NCBI GenBank assembly: GCA_022925895.1
Contig: JAKSYS010000001.1
Span: 620,001 to 684,000 of the forward strand
Source: Fragilaria crotonensis
Lineage: Eukaryota > Bacillariophyta > Fragilariophyceae > Fragilariales > Fragilariaceae
Direction of reading: 5' to 3'
Length of the DNA: 64,000 bases
The notes below the pieces were generated by a model. It saw only the letters and a program-made list of their open reading frames with translations. It ran no database searches and was not told the DNA's origin. The translations under genes and the position numbers were made by a program. Positions 1 to 9,667 of this stretch are shown here, piece after piece (position 1 is the first letter of the stretch; every line of letters begins with the position of its first letter).

Positions 1-861
1 CAATACCAGTACCTTAGCCTCCAAGTTGCAACGGCTAACAGAATAAATCAAGTCTTTTGTCATAACCCTGTACTAGTTTTTGAATCAGCCTTTCTGTTTG
101 TGACAGCATGAAAGTCCTGGGGAGTCTATTGTTGGAATATTATTTGATGTTTGATTTGACAACTGGATGAGGCATGATTGGAAGTTCAGCATGCTCCCAA
201 ATCGTTGTTCCGAAATCTGCTTTGAAAAGTGTTCAAACGCGAAAATGTGCATACTTCTGAATGCCACATGACAATAAACATATGGATATTTCCAAAATAT
301 GCTTATGCATATATTTCTGTTTGGCGTGACTCTCTAGCACGCATGTATGGATATTGTCCTGTCCTGAACATGTGAAAAATTTAAAATGCTGAACTGAAAG
401 GTTGTGACTAAGCACATGACACGTGACCATGATAAAGGTTTGCTCGGAGTTCATTGGAGGTACCAGGTACAGTCGCTCAGGGCTCAGCATACGATTTACT
501 TGCACATCATCACGATATCGCCGTCGACCACAGCTCCCATGTTCACTGTAGATAACGGTGTAACGGTAATTTTGAAAATTTGGGATTTTGATTTTCCCTC
601 CACATTTTACAACGAACTCAAAATCTTCACAGCGCTTTATCTTGTGCTTGATGAATCCTGTAGCATGCGCGCACGAAACGGGAACAGTACGCGTGTAATA
701 CATGTGTAAATGCTGCCAAATACTCGTCCCACGTATGATAGTAGCTCTCGACTCCAAAGCCGGCAAGTATTGTATGCATAGAGTTTTCTGATTATATCTT
801 CATATACGAGTATTCTTAACGAAACAGGACAAAATCATCCAGCATCACCATTTGTTGCATC
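1..861. other. intergenic region, no supported gene
   Basis: AT-rich sequence before the first LRR gene. Open frames on both strands have no domain, low-complexity bias or splice pattern that supports coding. The last 60 bases before the ATG at 862 are presumably the 5' untranslated region and promoter of the LRR gene. No TATA box is clear enough to call. Confidence 0.5.
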
Positions 862-2410
862 ATGAGATTCTTCCGCAACAAGACGACGGCCCTTGCAGCG
901 CAAGAAGATAAGGACGAATACGTTGTCGAAGTGCAAGATAACAACGCCGTATACCTCGGCGATTCAGAAAAGTTACACGACACGCTGGAAGATAATCCCA
1001 CATTTGATTCTGAAGCAAATACAGATGCACTTGGAGATGCAGTCAAGGATCATGACGATCAAGTCGATCCATTTGGAATTGAAATGGATGTCCAGACCTA
1101 TAAAAGGCAAACCCGGGCTGATGTCCCCGAGAAGTCTCCACAAGAAGAGAAATTCACAGTTTCTCCTCGTTCGATTCGAGCGCTCTTGATCTGCGCCTTG
1201 CTTGTGATTGCCTTGATCATCACCCTATTTATCTCCCTGTCCGTGACACGCGGAAAGAGTTCAGCAGCTTCGACGACGACTGCCTCACCTCCAACTGCAT
1301 CGCCTCCAACTGCATCGCCTCCAACTGCATCGCCTCCAACTGCATCACCTCCGACAACCACGGGCGGGTTGACTGCTGACGAAGCATCGGCTTACATTAT
1401 GAAATCCCTCAACTTTAGCACACCACAAGAGATTGCAACCGCCTCCAATGTGGCAACTCCACAAGGGCAGGCCGTCTCTTCCCTGGCGGTTGGTGAACAG
1501 CTTGCAACCACCAGGACGGCTCCATCCCGGATCCAACAACGCTATGCGTTGGCCGTATTGTACTACAGTACTTCTGGATCGTCGAATCCATGGGTTGATG
1601 CAGAGGGGTGGAGCACCATGGCAACCGAGGAATGTCAGTGGAAGGGTATCACGTGCGGCAGCAGTGGCGACAACAACACAAAATCCACAACGGACGAGTC
1701 GGTGGCTGTGACGGATCTCAATCTTGGTAAGTACGAAATGTTCCGGTCTTTATTCGTCACAAATGCTGGCGTAGATCCATTGTCTCAACACGCAACACCA
1801 ACACTTCTGACACACGTTTTAAACCTGTTACTTTCGCTTACATCCGTCGCATCATCATCAACATCATCATCAACTACCGGTAGCCCTCAACAATTTGGTT
1901 GGCACGATTCCGACCGAACTATGTAGTTTGAGTGACAGTCTCGTGAATCTCATTCTCTCAGGAAACCGTCTTAATGGTTCGATTCCGGAATGTTTCCCAT
2001 CGTTGACCAAGCTGCAAACGTTACAACTCTTCAACAATACTTTGACTGGAAAGCTTCCACCGTTTGGTCTTGCTAGTTTACGTGAACTGGATTTGAGGTA
2101 CAATCAAATGACTGGAACACTCGATGGCATGTTCGACGCCACCTCTGTGTTGCTGGATCAACAGACACAGCCGGCCTTGTCCATTTTGCGGTTGGATCGA
2201 AATAAGTTTACCGGGTCAATCCCCAGCATGCCAGGTGCTGACATGCTCACGAAATTGACACTTTCTGGTAATAAGTTGACTGGTGATGTTCCATTTTGTA
2301 ATGACACTGACTATCCGTTGTTGGACACTGTGGAAGTGGATTGTTTGGAGGTCAACTGCACGTGTTGTTACAACTGTGATATTGTTTGGTGCTTTACGGG
2401 CGACTGTTAA
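862..2410 (+). CDS. single-pass membrane leucine-rich-repeat protein, one intron
   Basis: Model is exons 862-1726 and 1884-2410, giving about 463 residues. The intron 1727-1883 starts GTAAGT and ends TAG. Splicing is phase 1 and joins an LRR strand (TDLNL) to the next repeat (NNLVGTIPTELCSLS), which supports the junction strongly. The first ~105 residues are an acidic, presumably cytosolic tail. Residues ~106-128 are a strongly hydrophobic membrane segment, followed by a stalk with five 15-bp ASPPT repeats. An LRR N-cap-like segment (W..AEGW...ECQWKGITC) then precedes plant-like LRRs of the pattern LxLxxNxLxGxIP, and the protein ends in a Cys-rich cap. Such membrane LRR proteins are abundant in diatoms and their ligands are unknown. 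A role in surface recognition or adhesion is inference. A second LRR protein of the same architecture lies at 29651-31045. Confidence 0.85.
1266..1355 (+). repeat. 15-bp tandem repeat encoding ASPPT stalk
   Basis: About five in-frame copies of a 15-bp unit encoding Ala-Ser-Pro-Pro-Thr, directly after the membrane segment of the LRR gene. Units are nearly identical at DNA level, so copy number is probably variable between strains (inference). Confidence 0.8.
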
Positions 2411-2597
2411 GAAGGTTGACGAGAGAGTCTGTGTGGGTTATGAGTCATTAGTAGGTGGTTTCATAGTTTCCAGAATAGGTGCTTCTGAAGGAGAAGGGAG
2501 GTGTCACCCACTAGAAGATGTTAGGGACACGCCACTCTACGAAAGGAGTTTCAGATATATTCAGATGATACATACTAAGTTTAACATACTCATACCA

Positions 2598-3050
2598 CTA
2601 TTTACTTTCAGGTGTTTCGGCTTTTGTTTCACTGCTGCCTTTGTCCTCGTTCGACTCTTCTTGTTCTGACGTTGCATTGAAGAGATTCCCCCGTCGACGT
2701 CTTGTTACTTGTAGGGAGTCACAACAATCATAGTCGTCGGTAAGGATGCTGGACGTTGAAGCATCCCCTGCAAGGACGCATTCAAGTTGCAACCGAGTCA
2801 TCAGGGCCTGAATATCATCGTCATTCGCGACCTTGCGCTCTTTCAGCCACTCTTCGTAAAGTTCCGACACTTGTCTGTGATAGTTATCATTGTTGTCCAA
2901 CGTTGATTCGTCACCCCAAAAGGACAATTCGTCGTCCACGGATCCGAAACTGTTGTGAAAGGAAGCTAATGACAGTGATGAACAAGAGTCGTGGTTCATT
3001 GCTGTGATCTTGTAGTTCGTTTGCGAACGAGACGAGTCTTCAAGGTTCAT
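2598..3050 (-). CDS. small acidic protein, paralogue of 4331-4798
   Basis: A 150-residue single-exon protein with no family I recognise. It shares three collinear motifs with the protein at 4331-4798: an N-terminal NHDSC(S/A)S...F..SFGS(V/I)D(D/E)E segment, a central (Y/C)EEWLK segment, and (S)S.(L/K)T(D/E)DYD further on. This conserved order in both copies is good evidence that both are real genes and arose by local duplication. The protein has no signal peptide or membrane segment and is rich in Asp, Glu and Ser. The C-terminal ~30 residues are Glu/Ser/Lys-rich and probably disordered. Both copies lie on the same strand with 1.3 kb of gene-free DNA between them. The first Met at 3050 is taken as start; an internal Met 17 codons later (MNHDSC) lies at the beginning of the conserved part and is an alternative. 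Confidence 0.65.
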   Translation of the reverse strand: MNLEDSSRSQTNYKITAMNHDSCSSLSLASFHNSFGSVDDELSFWGDESTLDNNDNYHRQVSELYEEWLKERKVANDDDIQALMTRLQLECVLAGDASTSSILTDDYDCCDSLQVTRRRRGNLFNATSEQEESNEDKGSSETKAETPESK

Positions 3051-4330
3051 TTTACAAGTATGATGGAGAATTGTGGTGGTGCCAAGTCGCGAGTTTGCAA
3101 AATGATGACTCCGCTGCGAGACTCGTGTTCGTCAGTTCTTTTTGTTTGTAGTATGACAGAACTTTTCTACGGTGTATGTAGTCGTACTCCGAGTACACGA
3201 TTAGTGTATGGCGTTTCTCCCATGCAGGCATCACTTACATCCGGGGAAACTATTTGTACTCAAGTTTATACTCGACCATGATCACAGTTCTATGCAAAGC
3301 AGTCATTTATAGAACAAAATACAGAAGGACCTTATGTTTTGGGCTTCTTTACGACTGGTACATTCTGTTGTGGCATTCATGCCATCCGCTCAATACAGCC
3401 CTCCCTAATGTCGCGGTACTGAATTTTTGATCAAAAACCGACATCGGAGAATTCGTTACTCGAGAAGCTTTCCTGAAGCCGACGTCATATGGCGAATTCT
3501 GATGCGCATACTACGTCGACGTCATCTATCAACGACATCTGTAAGTGATGTCATCTATAACGATATTTGAGCTCCTTTCTAATCATGTTTTACGTGATCG
3601 GTGGGGATGGAGTTAACGAGTAGGAGTACATGTAGTCGTATAGAAATCCGGTACAGTACTTGTACCAGAGTTCTCAAGTACTGCCGGTACTGTAGAGTTG
3701 ATCAGTACCAGTACTACTGGATGTGAAGGACGCTATTGTAGACTACCAGCTACTTGTACTGTAGTACCAAATAGAAGCTCGCAGCTATGTAGCACGTGTC
3801 GACACGCTTGCATTCGTTGCCTTTTCAGTTTTTGGCTACAATCATTATCAACTCAATGTTATTCCACCTGATGTGCAGGGCTGTGATGCCCCTTCCATAT
3901 CCTTCGATTGCGAATCGCCACTCTTCCACGCAAATGGTGATTGCCCTCCATAGTTACTTCTGCATTTTGCATATTGGCCATTATGAGAAGGTGGGTCCAA
4001 ATTTAAGCCCATAATCCGGTCTTTAGCATACGCCAACATCGGTCCAACATCCCCAACTTTTACATGTTCTTCCAGGGGGGTCGGGTAGCAGTTCTTTAAG
4101 ATTAGCCCTACTAGTAGAGGGTGAATAGATTGTCACTATCAACCTTGGCTGGGACCAATCGTTGATGATGTGGCACATTTGAAAAGGTGCGGCGGTCTTT
4201 GCATCTGGAGGAAAGTTACAAGCTATGTAAACAGGTGAAGCGGACAGGATTACGCCAACGTAGTATTTTTTGTTTCTTATGAGTCGGATGTACATCAGTA
4301 CAATCCTTTTTTGTATTCTATTCCATCGCT
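3051..4330. other. intergenic region between the two paralogues, GTAC-rich
   Basis: No convincing gene. The segment 3601-3780 holds about ten GTAC tetranucleotides in 180 bp (chance expectation is below one), many as overlapping AGTACT, GGTACT or AGTACC words. Similar clusters recur in most other spacers of the window. Confidence 0.5.
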
Positions 4331-4798
4331 CTATACGACGTCGGTGACTTCGTCCTCATGAACACTGCCATGACAGTCTTCGGACGAACGCTGTGGGTCA
4401 AAAGTTACGGAGGTACTACATTCCTGTCCGTATTTGGTCATATATGTAGACATGGATTCGTGTCCGCCGTCGTAGTCTTCAGTCTTAATGCTGGACATGG
4501 ACACTTGTGCCAATTGATCCAAATCAAGTTTTCGCTTGGCAGTTACACGCTGAAAAAAGTCATCTGGTATGGGGCAATCCTGCTGTTTGAGCCACTCTTC
4601 ACAGAGAACCGCAAGTTGATGCTGTTGCTGCTGGTCGATGTGCATTACTGATTCACCAAAGTCAAAGGGCTCCTCATCAATGGACCCAAAACTACGATTG
4701 AATGTCGACATTGAGGCGCAAGAATCGTGGTTCCATGTCATTTTGTCATGGTTCTTCGGCGAAAGAGGTGTGTCTGTGAGGCTTGCCGTAGAGTTCAT
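4331..4798 (-). CDS. small acidic protein, paralogue of 2598-3050
   Basis: A 155-residue single-exon protein, the divergent sister of the gene at 2598-3050. Conserved blocks occur in the same order: WNHDSCASMSTFNRSFGSID, CEEWLKQQ, then SSIKTEDYD. A QQQQ run lies in the middle. Its own N-terminus (MNSTASLTDTPLSPKNHDK) is not shared. It has no signal peptide and no recognisable domain. The conserved Ser/Thr-rich N-terminal block and the EEWLK helix look like a short interaction module, but no function can be assigned. Confidence 0.65.
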   Translation of the reverse strand: MNSTASLTDTPLSPKNHDKMTWNHDSCASMSTFNRSFGSIDEEPFDFGESVMHIDQQQQHQLAVLCEEWLKQQDCPIPDDFFQRVTAKRKLDLDQLAQVSMSSIKTEDYDGGHESMSTYMTKYGQECSTSVTFDPQRSSEDCHGSVHEDEVTDVV

Positions 4799-5946
4799 GG
4801 TTTGTTTTCGATTCGGTGCTTATAATCACTTATGATGCATAATTCGAAGAGGCGAAACATCTCAGGTGCTTCGAAAATGTGAGGGGGGGGGCGTTTACCG
4901 TACTGCTGGTGGATGTCGTGGAAATGTAGACATTGGCATTGGCACTTCACGATTAAATGCATGCATATTGTGTCTCAGGTGTATGCATAAATATTTAGAG
5001 ACCAAGTCGCATTGTATCAGTATTCTACGACCACGTGCGCACACCGTCCAACTCCATACTCCATACTACGCCGAATACCCTATAAACGCCTATAACCTAT
5101 AACCTATATGTATAAGCTATAAGTATCAAGGAAGTCAGGAACATCCCCAAATCCACATGGCGTTTTCTCGCAAAAACTGCCCATGCTCTATTCATGCATG
5201 CGTCCTGGTTCCTGGTGCAATAATTAGTCAAGGGAGTAAGGCTAAGTATGGTGCATTTGCTCACGAGTATCTGGGGGCACATGTCATACGTTTTCAGTTC
5301 AACAGTCATAATTGACTTGAGCATTTGCCAAAGCCATGCAATATGCAATATATGATATTGATATTATATGATTAGTGACTCTTGTTGCGAGGTCACGGCG
5401 TTCGAACTCGAAAGATTGCTCGTCCAAGTTTTCTGAAACTAGAATCAGTAATGCTGAAAGCTCAACATGAACTTCGGAGTGTGAACGACTAGATCCAAGC
5501 GCCAAGCGGCAGCACTGAGCCATCCGGCTGGCCCAATAAATGGTATTTCTTTTTGGAAAGCTTACTGCCTGTTGCCAAACCACTCTCGGCTATCTGGGCT
5601 AGGTCTAGTACATGGCGATTATTGTTCCTGCACGCATCCTTGTTGATCAGGTGACTCCCCTCGCAAACGAGTTATCCCCCCCGAAAGGCATTAAAGTTGG
5701 ACGGCAATACAAAGAAATGAAGTCGACGAGCAAAACACAATTCTCACTGCTGTTTTCGTTTAAGCAGAAGATGAGAGAACGAGCGAGATTTTCTTCCGAT
5801 AGATCTCACTTTGCAATCAAAAATTAAAGTCAGCGAGTGACGTACATTAGCATTTTGAGCATTTATCTAAATCTTTTGAAGCATTCCAAGGGAAAGGATA
5901 AACGAACATCTATAACCAGTCTACCCCGACGAGACCTTCTTCAGTT
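4799..5946. other. intergenic region, no supported gene
   Basis: Contains an A/T-rich stretch of CTATAA-type words around 5080-5125 and short open frames without protein-like composition. Nothing else is recognised. Confidence 0.45.
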
Positions 5947-6990
5947 TTATCTATAGCCTTTGACTTTAGTCTGTAGAAGCGATAAGGTCTGTGTGTAAAT
6001 CTCGGCGACGACGGCTGGAGGAAAGGTGCAAAGGATTGGGAGAATCTTGTTCCCATCCAAACGTTTCCACTGTTGAGCAAGAAGCTTGATGCAGCGTTCC
6101 TGCAGTACGGAGGAGCTACTTGCAGTCGTGTTACTTTGGTCCATGGTGCCTGCTGTATTCTGTGACATGGCAGTGGTAGGATGCCGTTCCACCGCAGACG
6201 CCAGCAGGGATAGAGTGCAACTGTTGTCAATCACTGGAATGCATTGTTCATTTGTCATCTTGTCAAACAATTCCTTGGTAATTTTGTTTGTATTGGTTTG
6301 ACAGTGTGCTGCCACGAGCATACTAGCACGGCCAGACGTACGAAAGGAGACTGTATCGATGTCTGGGGAAGAAATGATGTCGTAGAAGAATTGCGGTTCA
6401 ACACAAGACAAAAATGGAGATGTTGGATCCATGGAATATATATCGTAGATGCAGCTTTGCTTTATTAACGATAGCAATTTTTCATCGTGAAACTCGTTCG
6501 CCGATTGATAGTAGTCATGCACGTTGGTCATTGATATATCTTGTTTGATGAACGACCTGACAAGCTGTTGGAGCCGTTTGATTCCAAAGTACTCTGCCAA
6601 ATAGCGGAGTGGTACGGCCTCTTTGGCAGAAATACTTCCAAGCTTCTGGGTGTACAAGAAATCCAACATGAGGGGAACTGCATGTGCGGCGGCATCCTCC
6701 AACGCAATGATGCTGGTATTGGATGTATTTTCTTTCATTTGTAGTCGGAATAGTGACGCAAAGTATTCACTCTTCCCGGGACCAACTGCAAGAGAAGCCT
6801 TGTGCACATGATACATCGTGTACTGAGTGTTTTGACGGATGATCATGGTCCAATCCGAGAGAGATTCTTCTGGATCCAACCTCCAAGAAGGAGTTTGTTC
6901 GATCTCATCCTCAATTTCATCGTCGTCGCTCCAATTAGCGCGGGCCACTGATGTGCGATGCCTTTTGGCCTTTTTAAGGTTATAAGCCAT
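5947..6990 (-). CDS. BTB/POZ-domain protein
   Basis: The 347-residue protein is read from the ATG at 6990, where a basic/acidic N-terminus (MAYNLKKAKRHR, then an Asp/Glu run) begins. The open frame runs back to 7119, but that part is Asn-rich and unlikely to be coding. Residues ~55-160 form a BTB/POZ fold: WTMII(R), HKASLAVGPGKSEYFASLF, LMLDFLYT and YLAEYFGIKRL are the usual strand and helix signatures. A BACK-like helical region follows (FIKQDISMTNVHDYYQSANEFHDEKLL is the visible start). BTB-BACK proteins often act as substrate adaptors for cullin-3 ubiquitin ligases or as scaffolds. No Kelch, MATH or zinc-finger domain is present, so the target-binding part is unknown. Single exon, convergent with nothing nearby. 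Confidence 0.85.
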   Translation of the reverse strand: MAYNLKKAKRHRTSVARANWSDDDEIEDEIEQTPSWRLDPEESLSDWTMIIRQNTQYTMYHVHKASLAVGPGKSEYFASLFRLQMKENTSNTSIIALEDAAAHAVPLMLDFLYTQKLGSISAKEAVPLRYLAEYFGIKRLQQLVRSFIKQDISMTNVHDYYQSANEFHDEKLLSLIKQSCIYDIYSMDPTSPFLSCVEPQFFYDIISSPDIDTVSFRTSGRASMLVAAHCQTNTNKITKELFDKMTNEQCIPVIDNSCTLSLLASAVERHPTTAMSQNTAGTMDQSNTTASSSSVLQERCIKLLAQQWKRLDGNKILPILCTFPPAVVAEIYTQTLSLLQTKVKGYR

Positions 6991-7784
6991 CCACTCGTTG
7001 TTGTTGTTGTTGCTGTGACGTCCTCTTGTTTCTGCGTTGGGTGTTCCGCGCGTTGATGCAATTGCTATGTGTATGCATACGTGAGCATACTCGTAGTGTG
7101 CATGAGATTGTGCTTCCAAGTCGGAAGTCGGAAGTCTTACTATGCTCGTATGATAGATAGCATTCCCTCAAGATATAACCACCACTTACCGAACGATCGG
7201 AGTCCGGAGTCGTACAATACTCCACTATGGCAGCTATATGCAGTAGTCCAGGTACAGTACAAATAGAGTAGTAGTACCTTGGACAGCAGGCGAGTTGTAG
7301 TACCAGAGGTACTAGTACATCATGTGTATCATGTCCTACGACGCGTGTATGTCCGTATGTCCAGATATACGGTATGCATACATATAATCTCGAGGGCGCG
7401 GCCATGATGTATTATTTATGGTATGTACAGCTGTACGTAGCCTATGGATACTACAGTACGACTACTAGCTAGTACTAGTAGTAAGGAGAAAAGCAACAGA
7501 GAACGCAATACACGTGATCATGCTTCATCATTCACTTTTTATGATGCAATCCACCTCCCGCCACAATTTATGAAGGAAAATAGTGTCAAGCCATACAGTT
7601 TAAGGATACACCAACTTGGATTTGGAGATGGGCTCATAATAATTGTAGAGTCAGTGAACCGAATACTAATGTCGACACATGTATGTTGTTGATGGTTCGA
7701 TGCTTCCGGAAGTGTTGAACCAGATACACGGTGGGTTTGAATCAGTCTGTCTTCTTGTGAATGGAAGGGGACGGTGTATGGTGG
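6991..7784. other. intergenic region, GTAC-rich
   Basis: Upstream region of the BTB gene and downstream region of the hexosaminidase gene. It contains clustered AGTACC/GGTACT words around 7240-7320 and no supported gene. Confidence 0.45.
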
Positions 7785-9449
7785 TCACTGGTTGTCATAC
7801 GTGAGGACCGGTCCAACGTCTTCCTTATCGAACGAGGCTGCATTCTTGTTGAATCGGGGTTCCTTGTCGCAAACACCGGGTCCGATGGGACCTGCATTGA
7901 TACCCCTCCGCACCATGTGACATCGAAAGGCGGTCATACGTTCTCGGATGGTAGTCTCGTCACTTGCCGTGCTGCCACTCCACAATCGTTCTGCCATGGA
8001 GGATGCCCGGGGCCATACACGGCTCATAAAGTTGGAACTATCCACTCGTTCTCCCCACATACTAGCATGTCCTCCCAGTACACGCTCGTATTGTGCATCG
8101 GTGGTTCCGCCGGTTGCGTTGAGTTTATCACGAGGATCACATTGATAGTACTGATACCAATCATTGTCGAGATGATCCAAGTACCAACAACTGGACAAGA
8201 CAACACGATGACCAGCCGCAATGGCACGATGCATGGTATCCGCATCTTGATCTTGTTTCCAAACGTCCACAATGGTGTTTGGAGAAATGTGCACGCCCAA
8301 ATCAAAAACTTCTTGCCAGACAATAGGTTGTCTGGTCTCAACAATTGCAAGCAATGCTTCTTCAAAGAGTCCAAAGAGCATGATTTCGTCCGTCACATTG
8401 TGTATTCTCATCCAGTGTTGAATGGCAGGATCATTCTTCCAACACTCCAATGGCACTTCATCACCTCCCAAATGGATCATGTCCGCAGTGGTAAACAGCG
8501 TGAAAATTTCAGCATACAAGTCTTTGATAAAGTGATGAACGTCCCTATTGGTCGGATCTAAAATGGGTAGTATTGGTGGTTCCGAGTTGTTGTCATCATG
8601 AGTACAGTGGGACATCCATTCGGGATGTGATTTGGCCAATGCTGCAGAATGGCCGGGCAAATCAAATTCGGGAATGACGCGAATACCTCGATAATATGCT
8701 TCACGAACCAAGCGTTCAATGTTCTCTTTCGAATATACCAAATCAGATCGAAAGGCACCCTTGTCCGATAACTCAGGATATTGCTGACTTTGATATGGCC
8801 ACGATTGACTGTCTGTCATGTGCCAATGCAACACATTGAGCTTATTGATTGCCATGGCGTCAAGATTAGTCAACAAGAGTTCCATGGGGAGATAATGACG
8901 TGCCGTGTCGATCAATAGGCCACGGTAGGGATAGGATGGTGCATCTTCAATGTACTGAGGTGTCGATAGAGTAAAGATGACTTGTCCAGTATTAACTTCA
9001 ATCCAACCATACTGAATAAGTTGTGCAAAGGTTTCTAATCCTCGAAGCGCACCAAAGACTGTCTTGCTTTGGAGAGTAACAGAAGAATTCGTTGGGATGG
9101 TAAGTACGTAGGACTCATCAACGCCATGTATCAAGTCAGTGCAATTGGATTCTACAAGCACATAAAGTTGACAAAGTGAAATCAATTCCTTCCCCGATGG
9201 ATTCACGGGGTAATTCATAAAGACATCTGGAAGACGAAACCAATCGGATATGCGTTTCGCGGCACCTTGAAGGATGTAGGGACTGTCTGTGACTAGTTCA
9301 AAATCACCCGTTTGAATGGTTCGCAAATAGGCTGATGATGCAGTCTGGTTCCAGACCTTGGGATGAGGTACCAGAGCATCAGCTGGTGGGAACAACAACA
9401 GAGCGATAAGGATGGCAATGCGGGCCAGGGACGCGACGATGCTCGTCAT
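7785..9449 (-). CDS. beta-N-acetylhexosaminidase, GH20 family, secretory
   Basis: The 554-residue protein is taken from the ATG at 9449, which opens directly into a signal peptide (MTSIVASLARIAILIALLLF, cleavage near ADA-L). An ATG 14 codons upstream is less likely. Residues ~50-170 are the GH20 N-terminal domain (NCTDL, DESYVL, FGALRGLETFAQL). The catalytic barrel follows from RGLLIDTARHY, through LHWHMTDSQSWPYQ and IPEFDLPGHS. HLGGDEV carries the neighbouring Asp-Glu pair (D330/E331) that performs substrate-assisted catalysis in this family, and the C-terminal SSMAERLWS motif is typical. It removes terminal GlcNAc or GalNAc from glycans. In diatoms the substrates could be N-glycans or chitin oligomers, in a lysosome/vacuole-like compartment or outside the cell (inference). 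Confidence 0.95.
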   Translation of the reverse strand: MTSIVASLARIAILIALLLFPPADALVPHPKVWNQTASSAYLRTIQTGDFELVTDSPYILQGAAKRISDWFRLPDVFMNYPVNPSGKELISLCQLYVLVESNCTDLIHGVDESYVLTIPTNSSVTLQSKTVFGALRGLETFAQLIQYGWIEVNTGQVIFTLSTPQYIEDAPSYPYRGLLIDTARHYLPMELLLTNLDAMAINKLNVLHWHMTDSQSWPYQSQQYPELSDKGAFRSDLVYSKENIERLVREAYYRGIRVIPEFDLPGHSAALAKSHPEWMSHCTHDDNNSEPPILPILDPTNRDVHHFIKDLYAEIFTLFTTADMIHLGGDEVPLECWKNDPAIQHWMRIHNVTDEIMLFGLFEEALLAIVETRQPIVWQEVFDLGVHISPNTIVDVWKQDQDADTMHRAIAAGHRVVLSSCWYLDHLDNDWYQYYQCDPRDKLNATGGTTDAQYERVLGGHASMWGERVDSSNFMSRVWPRASSMAERLWSGSTASDETTIRERMTAFRCHMVRRGINAGPIGPGVCDKEPRFNKNAASFDKEDVGPVLTYDNQ

Positions 9450-9667
9450 TTCATGTTTCGTTTGTTGTTCCTTAATCTGATCACTGATCACTGATTACAG
9501 TACCGGTACGCGAACTAAAATGCAACCTGTTTGCTACGACAGTACTCAGTGTTTACTGTACTAAAAAAAAACAGTGCACGCTACTTGTACTGGTACTGTA
9601 CCACCTGGAAATTCAACATGCTCATGTCGTTGCAAAGGACGACAAATTACCGGTAGCAGATCACAAA

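Noticed and set aside
233-766. 177-codon minus-strand open frame
   Set aside because: No domain, Cys/His-scattered composition typical of antisense of AT-rich spacer, and a similar-length frame on the opposite strand.
5612-5827. 71-codon plus-strand open frame
   Set aside because: No signal, domain or conserved pattern. It lies in a spacer with similar frames on both strands.
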